From the NCBI GenBank assembly GCA_965214495.1, contig OZ243958.1:434001-498000 (forward strand): a DNA stretch of 64,000 nt, written 5' to 3'. Below are positions 31,601-37,794 of this stretch, in pieces. Each line of letters begins with the position of its first letter. Within the stretch, counting starts at the first letter, position 1. The notes below the pieces were generated by a model. That model was not told where the DNA came from, ran no database searches, and worked only from the letters and a program-made list of their open reading frames with translations. Source of the stretch: JANQOH01 sp965214495. GTDB lineage: Bacteria > Pseudomonadota > Alphaproteobacteria > UBA7887. Both the position numbers and the translations under genes were made by a program.

Positions 31601-32389
31601 GCGCAGGCGGCGGGGCGTCAGTCGAGCGACGCGGCGCTGCTGACGGCGGCGGCCGGGGGCCGCACGCGGCTGGTGTCCGCCGGCGCGTTGTTGCTGGCTT
31701 TGAAGGGCGAGGCCCAGGCGGCGAGTCTGGAGATCGACGACAATGGCGGCTTGATCGCCGGCGTGAGCGTAAGGACCCGCCGGCTGCGCTTTGCGCTGGA
31801 GGGTTCGCGCGCCTTCACGCTCTCCCCTGGCGCGACGGTGACGCCGTCCCTGGATCTCGGGGCGCGCTGGGACGGGGGTGACGGCGAGACCGGGGCGGGT
31901 GTGGAGGTCGGCGGCGGTCTCCGCTGGGCCGACCGGGGCCGGGGTCTGACCGCAGAGCTCGCGGGGCGGGTGCTGGCGGCGCACGGCGGCGGCGTCGAGG
32001 AGTGGGGCGCGTCGGGTTTCGTCCGGCTCGACCCCGGCGCCGACCGGCGCGGCCTGTCGCTGAGCCTGGCGCCGTCCTGGGGCGAGACCGCGAGCGGTGC
32101 GGCGCGGTTGTGGGAGGACGGCATGGCCGGTCCCCGCACGGCGAACGGCAGCGCGCCGGTCGGACGCATCGAGGCGGAGCTGGGCTGGGGCGTGGCAGCC
32201 CTCGGCGGCGCGGGCGTCCTCACCCCGTATGGCGGGGCGGCGCTGGCCGACGACGGCGACCGCCGCTACCGCCTGGGCGGTCGGCTGAGAGTCGGCCGGG
32301 CATCGCTGAGCCTCGAGAGCAACCGCTGGGAGCGCCCCTCGGGCGCCCCCGAACACGGCGTCTTCCTGCGCGCCGCACTGCGCTGGTAA
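28640..32389 (+). CDS. LRR adhesin piece 4: Calx-beta, He_PIG-like domains and C-terminal barrel
   Basis: The 1249-residue frame completes the last 116-residue repeat (to about 29010), then has three Calx-beta-like units each opening with TGVxLxLDxDA (29015-30165) and three He_PIG-like domains of the LPxAxGGNGxLxY...LSGTP type (30170-31015). A helical segment (ERLEEVNAAVLPELARAFA) precedes an autotransporter-type barrel from about 31190, ending FLRAALRW; a terminal aromatic is expected, although Trp is less usual than Phe. Barrel motifs (GGGLRWAD, LAAHGG, VEEWG, APSWGE) match the barrel of the adhesin ending at 19388, so the two are paralogues. If transcribed as given, the GTG at 28640 would begin a secretion-incompetent fragment lacking a signal peptide. 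Confidence 0.8.
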   Translation: MSVTNTDDDAAGITVTLPQGETSLTTTEAGGEATFTVALDSAPTADVSIGVSSSDTGEGTVEPATLTFTTGNWNTAQTVTVTGVDDNVDDGDRSYTIVLAAATSTDTDYSGADPDDVSVVNTDDDTAPTGVSLALDTDADMAGNQNGVLENGEAQTVSVTASLEGGTTRTEATAVTVTVSDGTAVSPADYSVGPLPVIVIAAGANEATGTFEIVPVEDTLDEGTGETVTVGGATTIGLAVSAALPVLTVTDDDGPPTGVLLSLDGDAQTPGEQAAVDEGGGSQTVTVKAALAGGTTRTEATVVTVTVAAGTATAMTDYTATVADPFEIEIAAGQVSATGTFAIAPVDDVIDDDGETVSVTGTTTVGLTVTGADLTITDDDGPPTGVALTLDTDADMAGHQGRVAEGGGSRTVTVTASLEGGTTLAEATVVTVTVADGTAVSPADYSVGTLPAIAIPAGAGQAAGTFEIVPVDDTLDEGAGETVTVGGATTVGLAVSPASPVLTIADDDADLMPSFGDRTVLARTWTVGTEIDTVVLPDAEGGNGALIYDLMPDLPAGLVFDAAARTVSGTPTAAFPTTEFTWTVTDSDDRDPDRASLTFDIAVVPDLMPSFGEETVSYEWIRNTDIGEVELPGATGGNGRLTYTLAGADDLPEGLRHDAAARILSGTPATVGTATLTLTARDADGDAAALSVGIAVVEDLIPSFGDAAVAAQHYVEGRPIDPLVLPSATGGNGELTYRLAPALPAGLTFDGAARILAGTPTEAMETTVFAWTATDRDGDRAELAFTIEVTAAATITRERLEEVNAAVLPELARAFAASAAEAVAGRFDAAVTGMADAEREALSSLAGILRANRWALEDGAFSWREALAGESFALGLAGGDVAVWGAGDWRRLSLDGPVDWRGDMFAAHLGADVALGSGLRAGAAVSRSEGSIDYIDRRGEAPVEGVHDSRMTSVHPYVGGTLSDGSRLWAVAGYGAGEIEIDDGEAEAQAAGRQSSDAALLTAAAGGRTRLVSAGALLLALKGEAQAASLEIDDNGGLIAGVSVRTRRLRFALEGSRAFTLSPGATVTPSLDLGARWDGGDGETGAGVEVGGGLRWADRGRGLTAELAGRVLAAHGGGVEEWGASGFVRLDPGADRRGLSLSLAPSWGETASGAARLWEDGMAGPRTANGSAPVGRIEAELGWGVAALGGAGVLTPYGGAALADDGDRRYRLGGRLRVGRASLSLESNRWERPSGAPEHGVFLRAALRW

Positions 32390-32402
32390 AAATCCGGCAG
32401 CC

Positions 32403-32461
32403 TGTAGGGGCAACCCTTGTGGTTGCCCTTGTTGGTGGCGCCCACAAGGCGCGCCCCCACA
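32403..32461. repeat. Palindromic intergenic element 1 (TGTAGGGGC ... GCCCCCACA)
   Basis: An internal hairpin pairs GGGCAACC (32408-32415) with GGTTGCCC (32421-32428) around CTTGT. The outer ends TGTAGGGGC (32403-32411) and GCCCCCACA (32453-32461) are near-perfect inverted repeats. It starts 13 bases after the adhesin stop and could act as a transcription terminator, but there is no T tract. It looks like a member of a dispersed palindromic family. Confidence 0.65.
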
Positions 32462-32539
32462 GGCGGTTCGATGCCGCTTGGCTTCGCGGCGCCCTGGCGC
32501 CCCGTCGCCACCACGACCCGGCGGTCCCCATTTTGGTGC

Positions 32540-32598
32540 GCGGGCGTCTCGCCCGCATCTTCGCTTCGCGCTCATATGCGGGCGGACGAATCGCCCGC
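32540..32598. repeat. Palindromic intergenic element 2 (GCGGGCG hairpins)
   Basis: GCGGGCGTCTCGCCCGCAT is itself a hairpin, and its near reverse complement lies at 32576-32598 (ATGCGGGCGGACGAATCGCCCGC), separated by a CTTCGCTTCGCG spacer. The result is a nested inverted repeat able to fold as two small hairpins or one long one. It resembles a non-autonomous REP-like element. Confidence 0.6.
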
Positions 32599-32762
32599 TC
32601 GCCCTGGCGCCCCCGCCATCCCCCCGTCGCCGCCACGACCCCCAACAATTTTCAAACCGTCACACGACCGACCGGACAGGCGCTTCACAAGCCCCTGCCG
32701 ACGTGCTACAAGCCGCCGCCGCTCCGGCCGCAACCGTGAAACGACAGAAGGACACCGGACGT

Positions 32763-32963
32763 TTGCAGGTATTCGTTCGCGACAACAACGTCGACCAGGC
32801 GCTGCGCGCTCTGAAGAAGAAGATGCAGCGCGAGGGTATTTTCAGGGAGATGAAAATGCGCCGCGCCTACGAGAAACCCAGCGAAAGACGGGCGCGAGAG
32901 AGGGCCGAGGCCATCCGCCGAAGCCGCAAGCTGGCGCGGAAACGGGCGCAGCGCGACGAATAG
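32763..32963 (+). CDS. rpsU: Ribosomal protein bS21
   Basis: The 66-residue product matches bS21 over its whole length: QVFVRDNNVDQALRALKKKM, then FREMKMRRAYEKPSERRARE and a basic RKLARKRAQRDE tail. bS21 joins the 30S platform near the anti-Shine-Dalgarno region of 16S rRNA. I chose TTG at 32763 because it gives the canonical (M)QVFVRDN start and has AAGGA about 10 bases upstream; a GTG at 32736 would add nine residues not typical of the family. It stands alone, with membrane and periplasmic genes downstream. Confidence 0.95.
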   Translation: MQVFVRDNNVDQALRALKKKMQREGIFREMKMRRAYEKPSERRARERAEAIRRSRKLARKRAQRDE

Positions 32964-33011
32964 ACCCCTGCGAACGAACCGGGCCGACGACCGGCGAGGG
33001 GGAATCCCGCC

Positions 33012-33449
33012 ATGGCCCGCGCGTTCACCGGAAGAAGCTTCGCCGTTCGCTGGGCGGTCGCTCTGGCGCTGGTGTTCGGTGCCTTCAACCCGACCGGCTA
33101 TTCGTACTATCACTGGCTGATCGAGGGGTTGGGGCCCGAGGTGGACCTGGGCCCGATGATCGTCGTCGTGGGCCTCGCCCTCCTCATCGCTTACGTCGTC
33201 TATCTGCGCGCGACGTGGCGTTCGATCGGGCCGGTCGGGGCGCTGCTCGTCCTCGCCTTTCTCGCCGCCGTCGTGTGGCTGGCCATCGACTACGGACTCC
33301 TCGATCCGGCGGCGGTCACGCCGATGACCTGGGTCGGGTTGCTGGTTCTGTCCCTCGTGCTCGCGGTCGGCGTTTCCTGGTCGCACATCCGGCGCCGCAT
33401 CTCCGGCCAGCTCGACACCTCCGAGATCGGCGGCTCGGACGAGGAATAG
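33012..33449 (+). CDS. Small four-helix membrane protein, DUF6524-like
   Basis: The 145-residue product has four predicted membrane segments (near residues 10-25, 47-65, 75-95, 103-122) and a polar C-terminus (SGQLDTSEIGGSDEE). The motif FNPTGYSYYHW near residues 24-34 is what I associate with the DUF6524 family; the function is unknown. A GAGGGGGA tract precedes the ATG. It lies 22 bases before a secreted protein gene on the same strand, so the two may be co-transcribed. Confidence 0.7.
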   Translation: MARAFTGRSFAVRWAVALALVFGAFNPTGYSYYHWLIEGLGPEVDLGPMIVVVGLALLIAYVVYLRATWRSIGPVGALLVLAFLAAVVWLAIDYGLLDPAAVTPMTWVGLLVLSLVLAVGVSWSHIRRRISGQLDTSEIGGSDEE

Positions 33450-33471
33450 AGGCGGCGAAGGACCGACTGCC

Positions 33472-34032
33472 ATGAAAATATCCATGACCGTCGTCGCTGC
33501 GGTTGCGGCGTTCCTCCAGGGGGCGGTCGCGTCGGCGGACGACCCCGCCCCCGACATCGGCGCGGTGGTGCTCACCGTCGCCGGCGATATCGAGACGACC
33601 AACCGCCCGCCTTTCGACGAGGCGAACGATACGTTCTTCGGCTATCACGAGACCCGGTTCGAGCGGGCGTTCGCGTTCGACCGCGCCATGCTGGACGGGT
33701 TCGGCGTGCGCGAGGCGGTCATCGACCTGGGGCCGGGCGCCGGCGCGACCCGTTTTTCGGGCCCCCGGCTCGCCGACGTTCTCGACTCGGTGGGGTGCCG
33801 GGGTTCGCTCACCACGCTGGCGCTCGACGGCTTCGGCACGGTGATCGAGGAGGCGGAGCGCGCGGCGCATGACTGGATGTTGGTCACGCGCGTCGACGGC
33901 CGCGCCCCCGGCCTCGGCGACCGCGGCCCGCTGTCGCTGGTCTTCGACCCGCCGGGAGACCGCCCGGCCACACCCGACGAAAAGAGCATATGGCCGTGGG
34001 GGTTGTTCTTCATCCGCTGCGGAGACGGCTGA
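33472..34032 (+). CDS. Secreted molybdopterin-binding-domain-like protein
   Basis: The 186-residue product begins with a signal peptide (MKISMTVVAAVAAFLQGAVASADD, cleavage near ASA). The mature part resembles the small alphaproteobacterial proteins built on the sulfite-oxidase-type Oxidored_molyb fold: LTVAGDIETTNR near the start, GPRLADVLDSVGCRG in the middle, and a C-terminal GPLSLVFDPPGD ... SIWPWGLFFIRCG. These short versions often lack the cofactor-binding Cys, so catalysis is doubtful; a periplasmic role is inferred. AAGGA lies about 10 bases before the ATG. The fold assignment comes from remembered family patterns rather than an alignment. Confidence 0.6.
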   Translation: MKISMTVVAAVAAFLQGAVASADDPAPDIGAVVLTVAGDIETTNRPPFDEANDTFFGYHETRFERAFAFDRAMLDGFGVREAVIDLGPGAGATRFSGPRLADVLDSVGCRGSLTTLALDGFGTVIEEAERAAHDWMLVTRVDGRAPGLGDRGPLSLVFDPPGDRPATPDEKSIWPWGLFFIRCGDG

Positions 34033-34050
34033 AGACGTCGCCATCGTATA

Positions 34051-34797
34051 GTGCGCGACATACGCGAACGGTATACGGGCGTCATTGGCAGGATGGCGGC
34101 CAAATACGGTAGCCGCCAAGGCGTTGGGAATTATTGGATCCCGAAGAATGCTACACTGCCTGAATGTATCTGGTATGCGCAAAGGTATATTGTAGGGAGC
34201 CGGTCTCATTACCGGTACAATAAATACAAAAGAGCTTTGCAATCTGCGTTGCTGTATCGTCATCCCAAGATACGACAAAACGGAAAAATGATCCACATCA
34301 ATATCGGGTGTGGCCCTGGTTTATTTTCCTGGGTCGTAAGAGATCATTTCCGCACCAACCTGTTTGTCAATGTCGAATCTCACGGGTATGATCACTCTCG
34401 AAACATGGTTGCACTCGCGCGGTTATTATCGAAGAAACTCCGGGAAGATACGCATCTTTCATTTTACCATGACATGGACAAGCTTTTTGTGGCTGTGCTG
34501 TCTGGCGAGTCCGTTGTTCGCAATGTCGTCGTCACACTGGGACATGTTTTAGTTCAGACCGTCGATAACGAAATCGCGACGAAAGATTTTGCACGCATTA
34601 TCGCGAAATTCGCCAAATCTGCTAACTGTCAAGTGGTGGCTGCCGATGCGCACAGTGGAGAACGATTCGATATTTTCAAAAGGTCATGTAGAAATTTGAG
34701 AAATGCTTTGGACAAGCATGGGTTGACTGCCAGCATGTCCATCAATTCCGGATCGTTGATGTTCGCCCGGATCAAACAGGAGGCCACGCATGAATGA
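34051..34797 (+). CDS. AT-rich SAM-methyltransferase-like protein, coupled to AlkB-like gene
   Basis: The 248-residue product shows one methyltransferase-like motif, HINIGCGPGLFSWVVRD (residues ~90-106), resembling motif I of class I SAM-dependent enzymes, followed by NVESHGYDHS where an acidic motif II would sit. The remainder is not recognised. The start could be GTG 34051 or ATG 34093. Base composition drops sharply against its neighbours (AAATACAAAAGAGC-type stretches, AT-rich codons), a sign of recent acquisition. The last codons overlap the next gene by 8 bases (CATGAATGA), so the two are probably translated together. A nucleic-acid methyltransferase is possible, but the substrate is unknown. 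Confidence 0.55.
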   Translation: MRDIRERYTGVIGRMAAKYGSRQGVGNYWIPKNATLPECIWYAQRYIVGSRSHYRYNKYKRALQSALLYRHPKIRQNGKMIHINIGCGPGLFSWVVRDHFRTNLFVNVESHGYDHSRNMVALARLLSKKLREDTHLSFYHDMDKLFVAVLSGESVVRNVVVTLGHVLVQTVDNEIATKDFARIIAKFAKSANCQVVAADAHSGERFDIFKRSCRNLRNALDKHGLTASMSINSGSLMFARIKQEATHE

Positions 34798-35584
34798 GCA
34801 ATTCCAGATCTCTTTCGACGACGTCGGGGTCGAGTCGCCATCGAATCGGCCTCCGGGAAGCGACCATACGGCGCACGTGCCGTCCGTTCTCGGTCTGGCC
34901 TACCTCCCGCGGTTCTTGTCCGACAGCGCGCAGGCCGCGTTATGGGACCGTATCGAAGGTCTTCCCTGGCGCGATGACCTGGAACGTCGGGTCCAGCATT
35001 ACGGCTGGCGATACGACTATCGAGCGCGAACCGTCGCGCGTGACATGCATATCGGCCCCTTGCCGGAATGGCTGCGACAAATCGCCCGGCGTCTTTACGC
35101 TGAAACCAGCGTGTTCGACTGCGAACCCGATCAGGCGATCGTGAACGAGTATCTCCCAGGCCAAGGCATTGCTCGGCACGTTGACCGACAATGCTTCGGC
35201 CCCGCCGTGGCGACGATCTCGCTCGGCGATGCGTGGCTCATGGACCTGCGTCCGTTACGCGGGACCAAGGGCGTTGCCGAGCAGATCCTGTTGGAGCCAG
35301 GGTCGGCGCTGGTGCTGACCGATGCGGCACGCTGGCGTTGGCTCCACGGTATCGCCCCACGTAAGTACGAACGCGCGAACGGCGGCAAGCGACCGCGAAA
35401 ACGCCGGATTTCGGTGACTTTCCGAACCGTTGTCCTTTCCGGCGACGATGCGCCGGGCCGGGCTATACCGGCTCGAGGATCACCGGCAGGCCGTCCACCG
35501 GCTTCGGGATCGGGATCACCCGCCAGCGCGGGCGATGGCCGTCCGACAGCGCGACCCGGTAGCGCCGGAGAAACTGGAAGCTGA
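34790..35584 (+). CDS. AlkB-like 2-oxoglutarate/Fe(II) dioxygenase
   Basis: Residues ~30-215 form an AlkB-type 2OG-Fe(II) oxygenase domain: NEYLPGQGIARHVDRQ supplies the HxD iron ligands (H130, D132), WRWLHGI the distal His (H186), and RRISVTFRTV the 2-oxoglutarate-binding Arg. Family members oxidatively demethylate DNA or RNA bases; some modify tRNA. Overlap with the upstream methyltransferase-like gene suggests a joint role, reminiscent of the fused AlkB-methyltransferase ALKBH8 of eukaryotes (inference). The domain ends near residue 216. The remaining ~48 residues, rich in Gly, Pro and Ser, lie antisense to the end of the P450 gene and are probably not conserved. Confidence 0.8.
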   Translation: MNEQFQISFDDVGVESPSNRPPGSDHTAHVPSVLGLAYLPRFLSDSAQAALWDRIEGLPWRDDLERRVQHYGWRYDYRARTVARDMHIGPLPEWLRQIARRLYAETSVFDCEPDQAIVNEYLPGQGIARHVDRQCFGPAVATISLGDAWLMDLRPLRGTKGVAEQILLEPGSALVLTDAARWRWLHGIAPRKYERANGGKRPRKRRISVTFRTVVLSGDDAPGRAIPARGSPAGRPPASGSGSPASAGDGRPTARPGSAGETGS

Positions 35585-36863
35585 ACGCCTTGGCCTGCAT
35601 CGTCGCGAAGTGCATCCCGAGGCATTTATGCGCGCCGCTGCCGAATGGCGACCATGCGAAACGGTGACGCCGGTCTTCCGCCCGCTCCGGGAGGAAACGG
35701 TCGGGGTCGAAGCGCTCCGGCTCGCTCCACAGTTCGGCGTCGCGCGCCACCATGCCGGGGCTGACCGAAATGGAGGTGTCGCCCGGGATGCGGTAGCCGG
35801 CGAAATCGAACGGGCGCAGCGCGTGGCGCACGAGGAAACACACCGGCGGTTTCAGCCGCAGCGCTTCCTTGAACACCCGTTCGGTCAGCGGCAGCCGGTC
35901 CATCGCCGCGTGCTCCAGCCGGTCGGCATCGACCGAGGCCATCTCCTCGCGCACCGCGTCCTGCCAGTCGGGATGGCGCGCCAGCGCCCACACCATGGTC
36001 GTCAGGCCGCTGGTGGTGGTGTCGTGCGCCGCCATCAGCATGAAGTTCAGATGATCGACGATCTCCTGTTCGGTGAAGGTGCGGTCGTCCTCCAGCCGGG
36101 CGCGGCACAGATGCGAGAACAGGTCGTCGCCGCCCGCGTCGCGCCGGACCGGGATGAGGCGGCGGAAATAGTCCAGCAGGAAGGCGCGGGCGCGCAGGCC
36201 CCGCCACATGGCGTTGCCCGGCAGCGGCGTGCGCACGATCGCGACCGCCGCCGCGAGCTCGGTGATGAACGCCCGGTTCAGCCGCTTCGCCTCGTGGCCG
36301 GTGTCCATGCCCATGAAGATGGAGGCGCCGAGTTCCAGCGTGAGGTCCTTGATGGCGTCGTAGAAACGCAGCTCGCCTGACGGCCAGCGCTCGAGGGTCG
36401 CGGCGATGCCGCCGTTCATGCGGGTCACGTAGTCCGCCATGGCCCTCGGCTTGAAGGCGACCTGCATGATCCGGCGGTGCAGCCTGTGGTCGTCAAAATC
36501 GCGCAGCATCAACCCGCCGGGGAATAGCCGCTCGAGAATCTCCCAACCCTTCCTGGAGGAGAAGTTGCGCTCGCGGTCCATCAGCACCCGTTCGAGCGCA
36601 TCGGCGCCGTTCAGCGCGACGCTCCATTGGCCGAAATTCCGCGTCTTGTACACCGGGCCGTATTCGGCCACGCGCCTGACGTGGAAGCCGTACGGGTCGC
36701 GTACGAACTCGACCGTCGTCCCGAGCAGGGGGATGCCCCCGCGGCCGGGGATGTGAGCGAGACGGTCCTTTTGCGGTGCGTGTTCAAAGGCTTCGCCGGC
36801 CGCGGGCGCCGCGGCAGCGCTTCCACCGGTTTTCATCGTCGCGTTCTCCCCGGGCTTCCGCAC
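35463..36863 (-). CDS. Cytochrome P450
   Basis: The 466-residue product is a complete class-I-type bacterial P450 without a membrane anchor. It has the I-helix oxygen-binding motif AAHDTTTSG (278-286), the ExxR pair in FKEALR (E333, R336), the PERF-like segment EPERFDPDRF, and the heme loop FGSGAHKCLG with Cys414 as thiolate ligand. It would need separate ferredoxin and reductase partners, none of which is adjacent. The substrate cannot be told. Met10 is an alternative start. The gene is divergent from the DUF1499 gene, and its 3' end overlaps the AlkB-like ORF by 122 bases on the other strand. Confidence 0.9.
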   Translation of the reverse strand: MRKPGENATMKTGGSAAAAPAAGEAFEHAPQKDRLAHIPGRGGIPLLGTTVEFVRDPYGFHVRRVAEYGPVYKTRNFGQWSVALNGADALERVLMDRERNFSSRKGWEILERLFPGGLMLRDFDDHRLHRRIMQVAFKPRAMADYVTRMNGGIAATLERWPSGELRFYDAIKDLTLELGASIFMGMDTGHEAKRLNRAFITELAAAVAIVRTPLPGNAMWRGLRARAFLLDYFRRLIPVRRDAGGDDLFSHLCRARLEDDRTFTEQEIVDHLNFMLMAAHDTTTSGLTTMVWALARHPDWQDAVREEMASVDADRLEHAAMDRLPLTERVFKEALRLKPPVCFLVRHALRPFDFAGYRIPGDTSISVSPGMVARDAELWSEPERFDPDRFLPERAEDRRHRFAWSPFGSGAHKCLGMHFATMQAKAFSFQFLRRYRVALSDGHRPRWRVIPIPKPVDGLPVILEPV

Positions 36864-37013
36864 TCTCCCCGCGTTTCCTGTCGATCAAGGTAGGAGCCCG
36901 CGCACACCGGTTCAAGGAGGAGAAGGACCAGCCCGCACAGGCCGCGATTTGCAATCGCCCGACCCTGCAACCATGATCGGCGAAACGCTCGATCGGCTTC
37001 AGAGGATGGAACG

Positions 37014-37794
37014 ATGGCGCGAGACGACTTCGAGGGCCCGAAACGTCCGACGCTGCTGGGGATGCTGGCGTTTGTGGTCGGCGTCTTCGCGCTCGCGGCT
37101 CTGGGCGTCGCCGCATACGGTTATCGGCAAGGCCACTGGGATTACGGCTTCGCCTTGCTGACCATCAACCAATATGCCGCCTTGGCCGGTGCCGGCGCGT
37201 TCGTCGTCGGCCTGCTCGGCCTCGGCGCGTCGCTGCCCGGCGGCAACCGGCGCGGTCTGACCCTTTCGGTCATCGGCGTGCTCGCCGGCGGTGCCGCCGC
37301 GGGCCTGATCGGCCATCAATACTACATCGTGCAGACCAGCCCCTTCATTCACGACGTCTCGACCGACTTGAATGATCCGCCGGCGTTTCAGGCCCTGCTC
37401 GCACGGCGCGAGGCGGCCGGCGCGGTCAATCCGCCCGAACACCCGGGCGAGGATGTGGCCTTGCAGCAGCGCGCCGGCTATGCCGATATCGAACCGCTGT
37501 TCGTCGGCGTCCCGCCGCCGGACGCGTTCGACAGGGCGGCCGCGCTCGCCGGCGCGCTGAAATGGGAGATCGTCGCCGCCGACCGTGAGGCGCTGCGTAT
37601 CGAGGCCGTCGAGACGAGCCGGTTCTACCAATTCAAGGACGACATCGTCATTCGCGTTTCGCCGCGCGTCGGCGGGTCGCTGGTTGACATGCGGAGCAAG
37701 AGCCGGGTCGGCCGGTCGGACGTCGGAAGTCAACGCGGCGCGGATCAGGGAGTTTCTCGCAGCCATGAAAGAGACCGACGCCTTGGCCGAATAA
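37014..37794 (+). pseudogene. DUF1499 membrane protein, frameshifted near the C-terminus
   Basis: The N-terminal half has three membrane segments (about residues 14-38, 55-75, 80-102). The C-terminal half is a DUF1499 domain: TSRFYQFKDDIVIRV and VDMRSKSRVGRSDVG. After that, the frame opened at 37014 runs on into unrelated sequence to 38315, while the next frame supplies the expected family ending VNAARIREFLAAMKETDALAE and a TAA at 37792-37794. One extra base in GGAA (37725-37728) explains it. The corrected protein would be 259 residues. Function is unknown. AGAGGA lies just upstream of the ATG. The TAA directly abuts the stop of the opposing aminopeptidase gene. Confidence 0.75.

Larger units (their letters stand above)
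22672..32389 (+). pseudogene. Second giant adhesin/autotransporter locus, interrupted by three frame changes
   Basis: Four pieces in successive frames form one protein of about 3,240 residues: signal peptide, leucine-rich repeats, Calx-beta-like units, eleven 116-residue repeats, more Calx-beta-like units, three He_PIG-like domains and a C-terminal barrel. Breaks are one extra base near 22952, one extra G at 25600-25605 and a 28-base loss near 28628. Each side of each break reads as the same repeat family, so this was or is a single gene. It is labelled pseudogene because the frame is broken as given; resequencing could show it intact. Confidence 0.75.
32390..32762 (+). other. Intergenic region with palindromic elements before rpsU
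   Basis: No gene is recognised. The region holds two inverted-repeat elements (listed separately) and then a stretch just before rpsU that must contain the rpsU promoter. The AAGGA at 32748-32752 is the probable rpsU ribosome binding site. Confidence 0.5.
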
